Source: Ardenticatenales bacterium
GTDB taxonomy: Bacteria > Chloroflexota > Anaerolineae > Ardenticatenales > Ardenticatenaceae
DNA length: 64,000 bases
NCBI GenBank assembly: GCA_020634795.1
Contig: JACKAZ010000005.1
Location: forward strand, 62,001-126,000
Direction of reading: 5' to 3'
Both the position numbers and the translations under genes were made by a program. The notes under the pieces are model-generated. The model was not told the origin of the DNA. It saw nothing but the letters and a program-made list of their open reading frames with translations, and did no database searches. This document shows, in pieces, positions 1 through 9,084 of the stretch; position 1 is the first letter of the stretch, and each line of letters starts with the position of its first letter.

Positions 1-472
1 TCATCCATGTGATCAGCAGGATGACCAGCAGGGCGATCAGCACCCGATGATCGTGCGCGGCGGGAAAGGCGGAACTGACGGCCCGAACCCCCGCCGAGAC
101 CGAGACGGCGACCGTCAGGACGTAGTCGATCAGCAGGGCAGCGCCCGCCAGCAGCGATGGTTGCGTGCCCAAGTTGTCTTTGGTCACGATGTAGGAGCCA
201 CCGCCGCCCGGGTAGTGGAGAATCGTCTGCGTGTAGCTGAAAACCACTAGGGCAATCAGCGCCGCGATCCCAATGGCGATTGGCATCGTCAGGTTGAGCG
301 CCCCGCTGCCCAGAATGACCAGCACCGTCATGATCGCTTCGGTGGCGTAGGCGTTGCTACTGATGGGGTCGGAGGCGAAGACGGCAAGGCCACGAACCTT
401 GTCCAACCGTTCGTGAAGCTCGGCTTTATTGGGGAATGGCTCCCCAAAAATGATATGGCTGAGGGAAGGCAT
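1..472 (-). CDS. KimA-like APC-family potassium/amino-acid permease (N-terminal part)
   Basis: The gene runs off the left edge of the window; about 157 N-terminal residues are visible. The translation has the APC-superfamily layout: a short cytoplasmic leader, then strongly hydrophobic helices. Stretches YPGGGGSYIVTKDNLG and DYVLTVAVSVSAG closely match what I recall of Bacillus KimA (YdaO), a proton-coupled potassium importer. Other APC amino-acid permeases share part of this pattern. The ATG at 472 has an AGGAG five bases upstream. Transcription runs leftward, away from the M14 peptidase. The family is secure; potassium as substrate is inference from the N-terminal resemblance only. Confidence 0.8.
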   Translation of the reverse strand, partial: MPSLSHIIFGEPFPNKAELHERLDKVRGLAVFASDPISSNAYATEAIMTVLVILGSGALNLTMPIAIGIAALIALVVFSYTQTILHYPGGGGSYIVTKDNLGTQPSLLAGAALLIDYVLTVAVSVSAGVRAVSSAFPAAHDHRVLIALLVILLITWM

Positions 473-587
473 TCTGACTCCTAGCGCTCGCGGAGAAACA
501 GCACCAACACGATGTGGGACGCTGTGCGAGAACAAGCGGTGATTATACGCGATTCTCGTGTCGAGCGTTAATCGGTGGCGCGCGTTG

Positions 588-730
588 GAACGGCAACGGA
601 TAACGCAGAACGCAGAACGCAGAACGGAACGGCAACGAATAACGCAGAACGCAGAACGCAGAACGGAACGGCAACGCAGAACGCAGAACGGAACGGCAAC
701 GCAGAACGCAGAACGCAGAACGCAGAACGC
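588..730. repeat. Tandem heptamer array, AACGCAG family
   Basis: About 140 bases are built from runs of the 7-mer AACGCAG, broken by AACGGAACGGC spacers. Two overlapping open frames exist here but translate to low-complexity peptides and are not credible genes. The same heptamer recurs at 29024-29094 (same orientation) and 59405-59505 (reverse orientation). The rest of 473-853 shows no gene. Confidence 0.85.
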
Positions 731-853
731 TTCAATTGCCCTTCGCCGCGAATTCCCATATCATTCCTCCCTTGCCGCGCTGTCGACGCGCTGAACTCCC
801 ACGAAGGCGTTGCGCGGCACGCTTCTCATCCACTCATGAAGGTAGGTGTCACT

Positions 854-3319
854 GTGTCTCATGCCGTTCGTCCATCTCGACGTCTTGTGGCTGTGGCGCT
901 CTTGGCGCTTTTAGCCACCTCCTTTACCCTGCTGTTCCGTACCGCCATGACCCCGTCTCCGGTCGCTGCCGATGCCGAACAAGGGGCCGCCGCGCAAACG
1001 GTAGAGCAGATCAATGGCGACATCTCCGTGGTGCGGGTCCAGATCGACAGCGCGGCGCAGATCGAGCTTCTCAGCTCATGGGCCGACGATCACGAGCTGA
1101 ACGCGATCTCCGACAATGAAGTCTATCTGGAAGTGACGAGCCAAGATATGGCGTGGCTCGATCTGAATGGCTTCCGCTATGAAGTGGATCAGAAGCGGAC
1201 CGAGGCGCTGCGCACACCCCGTAGCCCCAACGCGGGCGGGGGGATTCCGGGCTATGCCTGTTACCGCACCGTGGAAGAGACCTACACCACCGCTGAGAAT
1301 ATCGTCGCCGCCCATCCGACGCTGGCCGAATGGATCGACATCGGCGATTCTTGGGAAAAGACGCAGAATCCCAACGCTGGGTACGATTTGATGGTACTCA
1401 AGCTCACCAACCAGAACATCCCGGGGCCAAAGCCGGTCTTCTTCGCCACCAGCTCGATCCACGCCCGCGAATATACCCCGGCAGAGCTGCTGACCCGCTT
1501 CGCCGAAGAGGTGGTGAACGGCTACGGCACCGATGCCGATGCGACATGGCTGCTCGATCATCACGAGTTGCACTTCGTCTTGCAGGCCAATCCCGATGGC
1601 CGTAAGCAGGCCGAAACGGGGCTGTCATGGCGCAAAAATACCAACAACAACTTCTGCAGCAACTCCACCAACCGCGGCATCGACCTGAACCGCAACTTCG
1701 ATTTCCAGTGGGGCTGTTGTGGCGGCTCCAGCGGCTCGGCCTGTAGCGCCACCTTCCGCGGCCCCAGCCCCGCCTCCGAACCGGAAACACAGGCCTACCA
1801 GGCCTACGGTCTGTCGATCTTCCCCGATCAGCGGGCGGATCCGATCACCGCTGCGGCCCCGTTGGATGCCACGGGAACCTACGTGGACATCCACAGTTAC
1901 AGCCAGTTGGTGCTCTGGCCGTGGGGCTTCACCGCGTCTGGCACCGGCAACGCCGCTGCCTTCACCACATTGGGCCGCCACTTGGCCTACTTCAACGGCT
2001 ACGCGCCCGATCAGTCGGTCGGCCTTTACCCGACCGACGGCACGACCGACGACTTCTACTACGGCAAGTTGGGTGTGGCTGCCTTCACCTTCGAGCTAGG
2101 AACCTCCTTCTTCCAGAGCTGTTCCGTCTTCGAGGAAACGATCCTGCCCGACAACTTGGAGGCGCTTTGGCATCTGGCCAAGTCGGCCCGCACCCCGTAC
2201 ATGACGGCGGGTGGCCCCGATGCCATCAACCTCGCCCTCAGCGACATCACGGTCACGCTGGGCGACAGCGTCACGCTGACCGCCACCGCGGACGACACGC
2301 GCTACGAGAATCAGAACGGGACGGAGCCGACCCAGCCCATCGCCGCGGTGGAATACTACGTGGATACGCCGTGGTGGAACGGGGGAACGGCCAACGCGAT
2401 GAGCCCGTCGGACGGCAGCTTTAACACGTCGGTCGAAGGGGCCGTGGCCACGATCAACACCGCGGGCTGGACCGGTGGACAGCACCTGATTTACGTGCGC
2501 GGCCAAGATAGCAACGGCAACTGGGGCGTACCGACCGCCATCTTCCTCTATGTGGTCGATCCCGCCAACGCCGCCACCCTGCAAGGCTACGTGCGGGACG
2601 CGACGACCAACCAGCCGCTCTTGGCCACGGTGCGGGCCGGTGTGGGCTATGTGACGACGACCAACCCGTCGACCGGCTTCTACTCGCTTTTGCTGCCGCC
2701 CGGCACCTATGATGTGACGGCAACGGCCAACAACCACGCGCCCGATACCGTGAACAACGTGGTGGCGACTGCGGGTCAAAGCATCGAGCAAGATTTCTTC
2801 CTCGAACCGTTCTGTACGATCTTCCGAGATGATGTGGAGAACGGCAACGTCGGTTGGAGCGCGCAAAGTCCGTGGGCGATCACGACCGAGAGCGCCAACA
2901 GCCCCACCCACTCTTGGACTGACAGCCCGGGTGGGAACTACGGCGGCGGCGCTGATACCTCCTTGACTTCGCCCAGCTTGGACCTGAGCGACTGGTCGGG
3001 GGTACGCCTCGCCTTCGCACAGAGCTGTAACACCGAGGCCGGTTACGATTTCTGCCACGTGGAAGTGAGCAACGATGGCGGCATGTCGTGGAGCGAGATC
3101 GCCCTTTTCGACGGGGTGCAACCCTCGTGGGAGCAGGTGGCACTCGATGCGTCGATGTTGGATGGCGCGGCAGACGCCCGCATCCGCTTCCGGCTGACGA
3201 GTGATGGCTCGGTGCATCGCGAAGGCTGGTACGTCGACGATGTGAAGCTGACCGGCGCGGGCGCCTGTGCGGAGCCACCCGTCAGCCTTTCGCTCTATCT
3301 GCCGCTGGTGGCACGCTAA
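854..3319 (+). CDS. Secreted M14-family zinc carboxypeptidase, multidomain
   Basis: An 821-residue extracellular metallocarboxypeptidase that trims C-terminal residues from peptides. It has an N-terminal signal segment (basic start, then a hydrophobic stretch at about 10-30). The M14 catalytic domain carries zinc ligands H203 and E206 (HARE), H347 (DIHSYS) and catalytic E414 (FELG), plus the NPDG and DLNRNFD motifs. After it come an Ig-like segment, a carboxypeptidase-regulatory-like beta sandwich starting near ATLQGYV, and an immune-inhibitor-A/MAM-like domain. The tail ends in SLYLPLVAR. The GTG at 854 is chosen because AAGGTAGG lies seven bases upstream; an in-frame ATG at 836 lacks such a site. 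The open frame extends further upstream only through repeats. Confidence 0.92.
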   Translation: MSHAVRPSRRLVAVALLALLATSFTLLFRTAMTPSPVAADAEQGAAAQTVEQINGDISVVRVQIDSAAQIELLSSWADDHELNAISDNEVYLEVTSQDMAWLDLNGFRYEVDQKRTEALRTPRSPNAGGGIPGYACYRTVEETYTTAENIVAAHPTLAEWIDIGDSWEKTQNPNAGYDLMVLKLTNQNIPGPKPVFFATSSIHAREYTPAELLTRFAEEVVNGYGTDADATWLLDHHELHFVLQANPDGRKQAETGLSWRKNTNNNFCSNSTNRGIDLNRNFDFQWGCCGGSSGSACSATFRGPSPASEPETQAYQAYGLSIFPDQRADPITAAAPLDATGTYVDIHSYSQLVLWPWGFTASGTGNAAAFTTLGRHLAYFNGYAPDQSVGLYPTDGTTDDFYYGKLGVAAFTFELGTSFFQSCSVFEETILPDNLEALWHLAKSARTPYMTAGGPDAINLALSDITVTLGDSVTLTATADDTRYENQNGTEPTQPIAAVEYYVDTPWWNGGTANAMSPSDGSFNTSVEGAVATINTAGWTGGQHLIYVRGQDSNGNWGVPTAIFLYVVDPANAATLQGYVRDATTNQPLLATVRAGVGYVTTTNPSTGFYSLLLPPGTYDVTATANNHAPDTVNNVVATAGQSIEQDFFLEPFCTIFRDDVENGNVGWSAQSPWAITTESANSPTHSWTDSPGGNYGGGADTSLTSPSLDLSDWSGVRLAFAQSCNTEAGYDFCHVEVSNDGGMSWSEIALFDGVQPSWEQVALDASMLDGAADARIRFRLTSDGSVHREGWYVDDVKLTGAGACAEPPVSLSLYLPLVAR

Positions 3320-3345
3320 CGGCATGAGGGTGCCGATGGCGGCGC

Positions 3346-3372
3346 GCGCAGGCTGTCCGCCGGACAGTGCGC
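3346..3372 (+). terminator. Hairpin after the M14 gene, no U-tract
   Basis: CTGTCC-gcc-GGACAG is a perfect 6-bp stem, extended by GCGCA/TGCGC beyond a two-base bulge. It lies 27 bases after the stop codon. No T-run follows, so it may stabilise the 3' end or end transcription only weakly. Confidence 0.4.
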
Positions 3373-3490
3373 GGTGATCGTCATCAAAACCAAAGCGGGT
3401 CGCTGCGTGCAGTGGCCCGCTTTGGCGTTACCTCCCGTTCACGATGATCGGCATACCCTGGGAACGCGCTTGACCAATCGAGGAAGGAAA

Positions 3491-5189
3491 ATGAGCGCTA
3501 ACGACTGGTGGAAACGGGCCGTTTTTATCAGATTTACCCGCGCAGCTTCGCCGACAGTGACGGCGATGGCATCGGAGTTGCGCGGGATCATCGAGAAGCT
3601 GGATTACCTGCAATGGCTCGGCATCGACGCGATCTGGCTCTCCCCCACTTCCCGTCGCCGCAGGCCGATTGTGGCTATGATGTCTCCGATTATTGCGATG
3701 TCGCGCCCGAATATGGCACGCTGGACGACTTTCGCGAGCTGCTGGCGGGTGCCCATGCACGGGGATGAAGGTGGTGCTCGATCTGGTGATGAACCACAGC
3801 TCGGAGGAACATCCGTGGTTCCAAGCCAGTCGCCGCCGCGAAGCGCCCTATAGCGATTGGTACATGTGGCACGACGGCGCGGCGGATGGCGGCCCACCCA
3901 ACGATTGGGAATCGGGCTTCGGCGGTTCGGCATGGACGTGGGACGAGTTGCGCGGCCAGTACTACTACCATTACTTCTTGAAAGAGCAGCCCGACCTGAA
4001 CTGGGACAACCCCGAGGTGCGCGAAGCGATGTGGAACGTCGTCCGCTTCTGGTACGAGCTTGGGGTGGATGGTTTCCGGCTCGACGCGATCGGTACCCTC
4101 TTCGAGGAGCCAAATCTGACCAACCACGGCACCCCCTATTCGTGGACGACCCTGATGTTGCAGATGGCGGCGCCTCACGGCCCTGTGGAGGAGGATCTGA
4201 TCTGGCGACAGGTCGGCGAGTTGAACCGTTTCCAGCATGATCTGCCCGCTGTGCATCCCATAATGAAGCAACTTCGTATCGTCAACGACGAATTTGCCGA
4301 CCGTGTGCTGATCGGCGAGTCGGAGGATATCGCCTACTATGGCAACGGCAGCGACGAGCTGCACCTCGTCTTCAACTTCGATCTGATGCGCACCGACCGG
4401 CTCAATTCCGAATGGGTGGCGGCCAATCAAGCGGCCCGCCGCCGCGCCATGCCGCCGGGGACATGGCCTTGCAACACCTTGGGCAACCACGACAAATCGC
4501 GCAGTTTTACGCAGTATGGCGACGGGGTGAACGACGGCGCGTTGGCGCGGCTTTCCATCGCGCTGCTGGCCACCCTGCGCGGCACGCCCGTTTTCTACAA
4601 CGGCGAAGAGATCGGCATGAGCGACTACTACCTGACCGATCGTGGCCAACTGCGCGACCGCTGGGCGATTGTGATCGACGAGCTGGCCCAACGGGCGCTG
4701 CCCCTATCGGACGAGGCGCTTTTCGAGCGGACACGGCGGCTGACGCGCGACCGCTGCCGCACGCCGATGCAATGGCAGAACGCGGCCAACGGCGGTTTCA
4801 GCCCAGCGGGGGTGACGACGTGGCTGCCGGTCAACCCCAACTATGCCGAGGGGGTGAACGTGGCCGAACAGCGCGCCGACGACGCCTCCCTGCTCCACTT
4901 CTTCCGTGACATGCTGCATCTGCGCCGCGCCCTGCCCGCGCTGATCGACGGCGATTACACCCTGCTGCACGCCGAGGCGGACGGCGTGCTCTGCTTTGCC
5001 CGCCACAGCGCCGAACAGCGCATCACCGTGTGCCTCAACTTTGCCGAGGCGGAGCGGCGGCTCTGCTTACCCCATGGTGACTACCATGTCCATTTCAGCA
5101 CGGCCCAGCGCGGCTCCACGCTGGATGCCAATGGGCTCACCTTGGCGCCGTTCGAGGTGATGCTGTTGGAGGCGAAAGCGCGGGAGTGA
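3491..5189 (+). pseudogene. GH13 alpha-glucosidase, frameshifted in the 5' third
   Basis: The intact part from about 3770 encodes a GH13 alpha-amylase-superfamily enzyme cleaving alpha-glucosides. Region I is DLVMNH, region II GVDGFRLDAI with the nucleophile Asp, region III LIGESED with the acid Glu, and region IV NTLGNHD. The N-terminal 90 residues are spread over three frames: MSANDWWKRAVF, then FYQIYPRSFADSDGDGIG, then LRGIIEKLDYLQWLGIDAIW, then PHFPSPQADCGYDV, and finally MKVVLDLV. The breaks fall near 3521 (T5 where T6 is expected), 3575, 3640 (C5 for C6) and 3766 (one G short). The start at 3491 has AGGAAGG upstream. It faces the sugar-transport operon. Either a recent pseudogene or sequence errors; as given it cannot make the enzyme. 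Confidence 0.85.
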
Positions 5190-5398
5190 GAGGGGTGGGG
5201 GCTGGTGACGGAGAAGGGAGAATGGGGCGGCGTTGGGCATTGTATCAACGCGCTGCTGTCGATGTTGTTGAGGGCGACAGCCGCGTTGGGGTCGAGAATC
5301 GTGAATCGGGGGCATGGCTGCCACATTGCCTCTCCCATGATTTGCAATGCCCCCCACTCCAGCACGCCAGCACGCCTCAACTCACTCACTCACCCAAA
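5190..5398. other. Intergenic, short degenerate repeats only
   Basis: No gene seen. It contains ACTC/CACTC microrepeats and GAATCG words that recur in other gaps of this window. Small open frames here have no coding character. Confidence 0.5.
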
Positions 5399-5432
5399 AA
5401 CAGCGCGCCCTCAGTCCGAGGGCGCGCTGTTT
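5399..5432 (-). terminator. Strong intrinsic terminator of the sugar ABC operon
   Basis: Stem CAGCGCGCCCTC / GAGGGCGCGCTG (12 bp, loop AGTCC) is flanked by A-runs on the left and TTT on the right. Read on the minus strand, the hairpin is followed by six Ts, ideal for ending transcription of the permease genes that stop at 5457. The short T run on the plus side may also help stop reading from the GH13 gene. Confidence 0.9.
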
Positions 5433-5456
5433 GCATCGACGACGGGGTGGCGGGGA

Positions 5457-6317
5457 CTACCCCTTGACCGCCCCGGCGGTCAGGCCGGCGATGATCTTGT
5501 TCTGGAAGATCAAGACCAAGATGAGGAGCGGAATCGTAACGACCACGCTGGCCGCCATGATCTCGCCAAACGGCTCTTGGCGCGCCACCTGCCCCGTGAA
5601 GAGGGCGATGGCGACCGGCACCGTTCGCGACTGCGGCTCCACCGAGGTGAAGGTCAGCGCGAAGAGGTATTCGTTCCACGCCGCGATGAAGGCCAGCAAC
5701 CCGGTGGTGACTAGGGCGGGCATCGTCAGCGGCAACAGAATCATCCGGAAGGTCTGGAAGGGGGTCGCCCCATCGACCTGCGCCGACTGCATGATCTCCA
5801 TCGGCAAGCCGCGGAAGAAGCTCGTCAGCACCCAGACCGTGAAGGGCAGGGTGAAGATCATGTAGGAAAGGATCATGGCCGGAATCGCCGGAATCCGTAG
5901 GGCGTTAATCACGGCGTAAAGGCCCGTCAACACGGCCACCTGCGGGAACATGGTCATGGCTAAGATGAGGTAGAGCGACGGTGTTTTGCCCCTGAACCTC
6001 AACTTTCCCAGTGCGAAGGCGGCGAAGGAGCCGACGACCAGCGCGATAAATGTTGTCACCCCTGCCACGATTAAGCTGTTGAGCAGACCGCGTAAGAAGG
6101 TGTCGTTCTGGAAGACCGCTTGGTAATTTTTCAGCGTGAAATCGATCGCGCCCGTCCCCCCGGGATCACGCGGGACGAAGGTCGCGGGCGTCATCTGAAG
6201 CTGCGCCTCCGACTTGAAGGAGGTGTTGAGCATCCAGTAGAAGGGGAAGATCAGATAGATCACGACCACCACGACGAGCAGATAGAAGACGATTTTGCCG
6301 AGAATGTTATTGTTCAT
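5457..6317 (-). CDS. Carbohydrate ABC transporter permease, MalG type
   Basis: A 286-residue inner-membrane permease with six predicted helices. The first starts near residue 9 and is followed by an extracytoplasmic segment. The EAA loop that docks onto the ATPase is present (EIMQSAQVDGATPF, then ILLPL). Length and layout match MalG/CUT1 permeases. Its start overlaps the end of the upstream MalF-type gene by 11 bases, so the two are probably translationally coupled. No ATPase gene is in the window, as is common for CUT1 systems sharing an MsiK-type ATPase. Terminated by the hairpin at 5399-5432. Confidence 0.93.
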   Translation of the reverse strand: MNNNILGKIVFYLLVVVVVIYLIFPFYWMLNTSFKSEAQLQMTPATFVPRDPGGTGAIDFTLKNYQAVFQNDTFLRGLLNSLIVAGVTTFIALVVGSFAAFALGKLRFRGKTPSLYLILAMTMFPQVAVLTGLYAVINALRIPAIPAMILSYMIFTLPFTVWVLTSFFRGLPMEIMQSAQVDGATPFQTFRMILLPLTMPALVTTGLLAFIAAWNEYLFALTFTSVEPQSRTVPVAIALFTGQVARQEPFGEIMAASVVVTIPLLILVLIFQNKIIAGLTAGAVKG

Positions 6318-7437
6318 CGGAGACCCCCAATGCTCGCATGTAGACCACGGCGAAGATGAAGATCAAGAGGAAGATAATCACACTTGCCGCCGAGGCGTAG
6401 CCCATCTTTTGGTTTTTGATCAGCTCGTAGTAGGCGAAGGAGGCCATCGAGTAACGTTTCTCGGCCAAGACGATCTGGAAGAGGTCGAAGACACGCACCG
6501 CGTCCAACGTTCGGAAGATCAGCGCCACGGCCATTGTGGGCCGCAGCAACGGTAAGGTCAGTTGCCAGAATTGCCGGAATTTGCTGGCGCCGTCCACATC
6601 CGCCGCTTCGTAGATGTCGGAGGGAATCAACTGGAGGCCCGCCAACAGCAACAGCGCCATGAAGGGCGTTGTCTTCCAGACGTCAATCGCGATCATGGCG
6701 GGGAGTTGGAAGGCCCGTTCGGTCAGCCAAGAAACTTGGCCGTCGGTCAGCCCCAGCTTCTGAGAGACCACGTTGAAGAAGCCTCGGCGGGTCGGGTCGA
6801 ACATGAATTCCCACATGCGGGACGAGACGGCGGTCGGGATGGCCCAGGGCAATAACATCAGCACGCGCAGCGGGCCACGCCCCGCGAAGTTCGAATTGAC
6901 GACCATCGCCACCCCCAGCCCCAAGACCGTTTCCAATACCACGGAGAGGACGGTAAAGATGATGGTGGCGAGTGTGGCATCGATGAAGTCGCGGTCGGTG
7001 GCCCCCAGCACATAGCGCTTGCCCAGAAGGTTGAAAGTGGTGACATCCCGATAACGCGGGCCGTCATCGGTAATCAGGACTTCGTTGGGGCGGGCGTAGA
7101 GGGCCTCGCCCGTGTCGGGGTCGACCGCGGGTTGACCTGCCTCATCGAGTTGGCGCGGTAATTCGCGCACGGTCATGTTCAGCAATTGTTGGTAGTTGTC
7201 GAGACCGACGAACTCGGTCGCTTGACTACTGGCGAATCGTCGGTCGGTCGTACTGTAGTAGAAGACCGAGCCGAGGGGGTAGATGGCGATCAAGAAGAGA
7301 ATGACGAGGGTGGGTAGAAGGAGCAGGTAAGCAAGGCGCTCCTCCGCCTTGGCCAAGTCCGACATGCCGCCCTTCTTGGATGGGGGCGCGGCTACGGGTT
7401 TGGGAGAGACGTCAGCCGCCGGATTTTGTGTGCTCAT
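6307..7437 (-). CDS. Carbohydrate ABC transporter permease, MalF type
   Basis: A 376-residue partner permease. A hydrophilic leader is followed by the first helix. Then comes a roughly 100-residue extracytoplasmic insertion, as in MalF, and the core helices with the EAA loop DIYEAADVDGASKF. The ATG at 7437 has AAGGAAA five bases upstream; the open frame extends 23 codons further without a better site. It lies between the binding-protein gene and the MalG-type gene, in one direction with short gaps, so one transcript is likely. Confidence 0.93.
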   Translation of the reverse strand: MSTQNPAADVSPKPVAAPPSKKGGMSDLAKAEERLAYLLLLPTLVILFLIAIYPLGSVFYYSTTDRRFASSQATEFVGLDNYQQLLNMTVRELPRQLDEAGQPAVDPDTGEALYARPNEVLITDDGPRYRDVTTFNLLGKRYVLGATDRDFIDATLATIIFTVLSVVLETVLGLGVAMVVNSNFAGRGPLRVLMLLPWAIPTAVSSRMWEFMFDPTRRGFFNVVSQKLGLTDGQVSWLTERAFQLPAMIAIDVWKTTPFMALLLLAGLQLIPSDIYEAADVDGASKFRQFWQLTLPLLRPTMAVALIFRTLDAVRVFDLFQIVLAEKRYSMASFAYYELIKNQKMGYASAASVIIFLLIFIFAVVYMRALGVSDEQ

Positions 7438-7528
7438 AAGCGTTTCCTTGGATATGCGATTGAGCGGCGGGGAATAATGAGGATGGGCGGCCCGCAGGCC
7501 CCCCACCCTCGTGGGGAACGACTCGTGG

Positions 7529-8983
7529 TTACGGCTGGCCGACTTCGAAGCCAGTCAGATCTTCCAGATCCAACTCGATGTTCTCGACGGCCGTTTGCGC
7601 GTCCGTGTCACCCGTCAGAACTTCGTGCACGTTCGTGAAGAAGATCCGCGAGGTCTCGGCGTAGTTCGGCGCGGTTGCGGTCGATGGGCGGGCCACGGCG
7701 TTGGCGAAGACATCGAAGAGCGAGCCAAAGAACGGGTTCGCTTCCAGCACGTCGGCATCTTCGTAGAGCGCTTCGATGGTCGGGTTCAAGCTACCATCGA
7801 TGGCACGCATCTTTTGGACTTCGGGGCCGGCCAAGAAGACGGCCACTTCCGAGGCCAAATCGGGGTTTTGGCTGTACTTCGAGACGGCCAGTTGCCAGCC
7901 ACCCAGCGCGGCAGCGGGGCTGCCACCCGGCCCAGCGGGCAGCGGCGAGACATCGAAGAGACCGGCCACGGCGCTGTCGTCGGCGTTGCCGAGCGAGTAG
8001 GCGTAGGGCCAGTTGCGCATGAAGGCGGCGTTGCCGGCCTGCCAGATGCTACGGGCATCTTCTTCGGCCATGCCCACCACGCCGTCGGGCGAGATGGTGC
8101 CAACCCAGCCAGCGGCCGTTTCCAGCGCGGCCACGGCGTTGTCGTTGTTAATCGTGATCACCCCTTCGGGGCTAACAATCGTGCCACCCCCAAAGGAGGC
8201 GATCCATTCCAGCGCGTCACAGGTCAGACCTTCGTAGGCGTTGCCTTGCCAGACATAGCCCGAGAAGTCTTGGTTACCCTCTTCGCGCTCGCCATCTTGG
8301 ATCGTTTGCGCCATTTCGGTCAGCTCATCCCACGTGGCGGGCGGCGCATCGTAACCGTACTTCTCCATCAGATCGGTGCGGTAGTAGAGCAGACCGGCGT
8401 CGGTGAACCACGGCAGGGCAACCAACGCGCCGTCAACGGTGTTGTTCTCGACCATGGCCGGGAAGAAGTCGTCGCGGCTGATGTTGTACGTTTCGCCGTA
8501 CTCTTCCAGCGCGGGGCCCAGGTCGATCAGATGCTCGGCCAAGTCGCCGGGCCAAATCGTGTCGATCTGGTAGACGTCGACTTCCGAGCTTTGGGTTTCG
8601 AAGTATTGCAGATAGAGACCCAGGCGGTCATCGGCCAAATCGGGCGAATCGAGGAGGCGGATTTCGACATCAGGATGCATCTCCTCGAACATCGCCGCCG
8701 CGTTTTGGGCCAACTCCAGCTCGGCACCGACCGCGCCAGAGGCCACGGTGATGACTTGCTTGTCGCCGCTCATGGCGCCGTCATCTTCCGTTGCCGCGCC
8801 GTCGTCTTCGGTCGCGGCGCCATCATCTTCGGTCATGGCGCCGTCATCTTCGGTCATGGCGGCATCGTCACCGGTGCTGGCGTCGCCGTCCGTCGGCGTG
8901 TCGTCGCCACCACCACAGGCGGCCAAAATCATCATGGCCATCAGAAGCAGGCTCATCAGCACTGCTAATTTGGAACGTTTCAT
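7529..8983 (-). CDS. Sugar-binding lipoprotein of ABC transporter
   Basis: A 484-residue family-1 extracellular solute-binding protein. It starts with a lipoprotein signal ending in the lipobox LAAC followed by GGG. The lipid anchor leads into an acidic linker of imperfect 7-residue repeats (TEDDGAM/TEDDGAA) before the binding domain begins near VITVASG. The start at 8983 has a strong GGAGGAG seven bases upstream. The protein delivers an oligosaccharide to the two downstream permeases. The neighbouring alpha-glucosidase and fructokinase make sucrose or a similar alpha-glucoside the best guess; the sequence itself does not fix the substrate. Confidence 0.92.
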   Translation of the reverse strand: MKRSKLAVLMSLLLMAMMILAACGGGDDTPTDGDASTGDDAAMTEDDGAMTEDDGAATEDDGAATEDDGAMSGDKQVITVASGAVGAELELAQNAAAMFEEMHPDVEIRLLDSPDLADDRLGLYLQYFETQSSEVDVYQIDTIWPGDLAEHLIDLGPALEEYGETYNISRDDFFPAMVENNTVDGALVALPWFTDAGLLYYRTDLMEKYGYDAPPATWDELTEMAQTIQDGEREEGNQDFSGYVWQGNAYEGLTCDALEWIASFGGGTIVSPEGVITINNDNAVAALETAAGWVGTISPDGVVGMAEEDARSIWQAGNAAFMRNWPYAYSLGNADDSAVAGLFDVSPLPAGPGGSPAAALGGWQLAVSKYSQNPDLASEVAVFLAGPEVQKMRAIDGSLNPTIEALYEDADVLEANPFFGSLFDVFANAVARPSTATAPNYAETSRIFFTNVHEVLTGDTDAQTAVENIELDLEDLTGFEVGQP

Positions 8984-9027
8984 TACGGTTCTCCTCCATA
9001 AGAGTGTTTGAAAATGCGACATCTGAG

Positions 9028-9044
9028 TGATCGCGGTGCGATCA
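9028..9044 (-). promoter_or_regulatory. Palindrome upstream of the binding-protein gene
   Basis: TGATCGC-ggt-GCGATCA is a perfect 7-bp inverted repeat, 45 bases upstream of the binding-protein start and downstream of the kinase stop. It could be an operator or an RNA hairpin giving different expression of kinase and transporter. It does not resemble the LacI-type sites nearby. Confidence 0.4.
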
Positions 9045-9084
9045 GAGTGGGAATGCCGAGTGCCGCCTGAAGAAAGTTGTTGCG

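Noticed and set aside
558..794. Two overlapping open frames (+/-) in the heptamer array
   Set aside because: Products are low-complexity repeats of the array itself; no ribosome site or homology.
2096..3325. 409-codon open frame on the minus strand inside the M14 gene
   Set aside because: GC-rich shadow of the peptidase gene; Arg/His/Gly-rich product with no domain.
5205..5865. Two plus-strand frames over the terminator and permease end
   Set aside because: They run through a strong terminator hairpin and are antisense to the permease.
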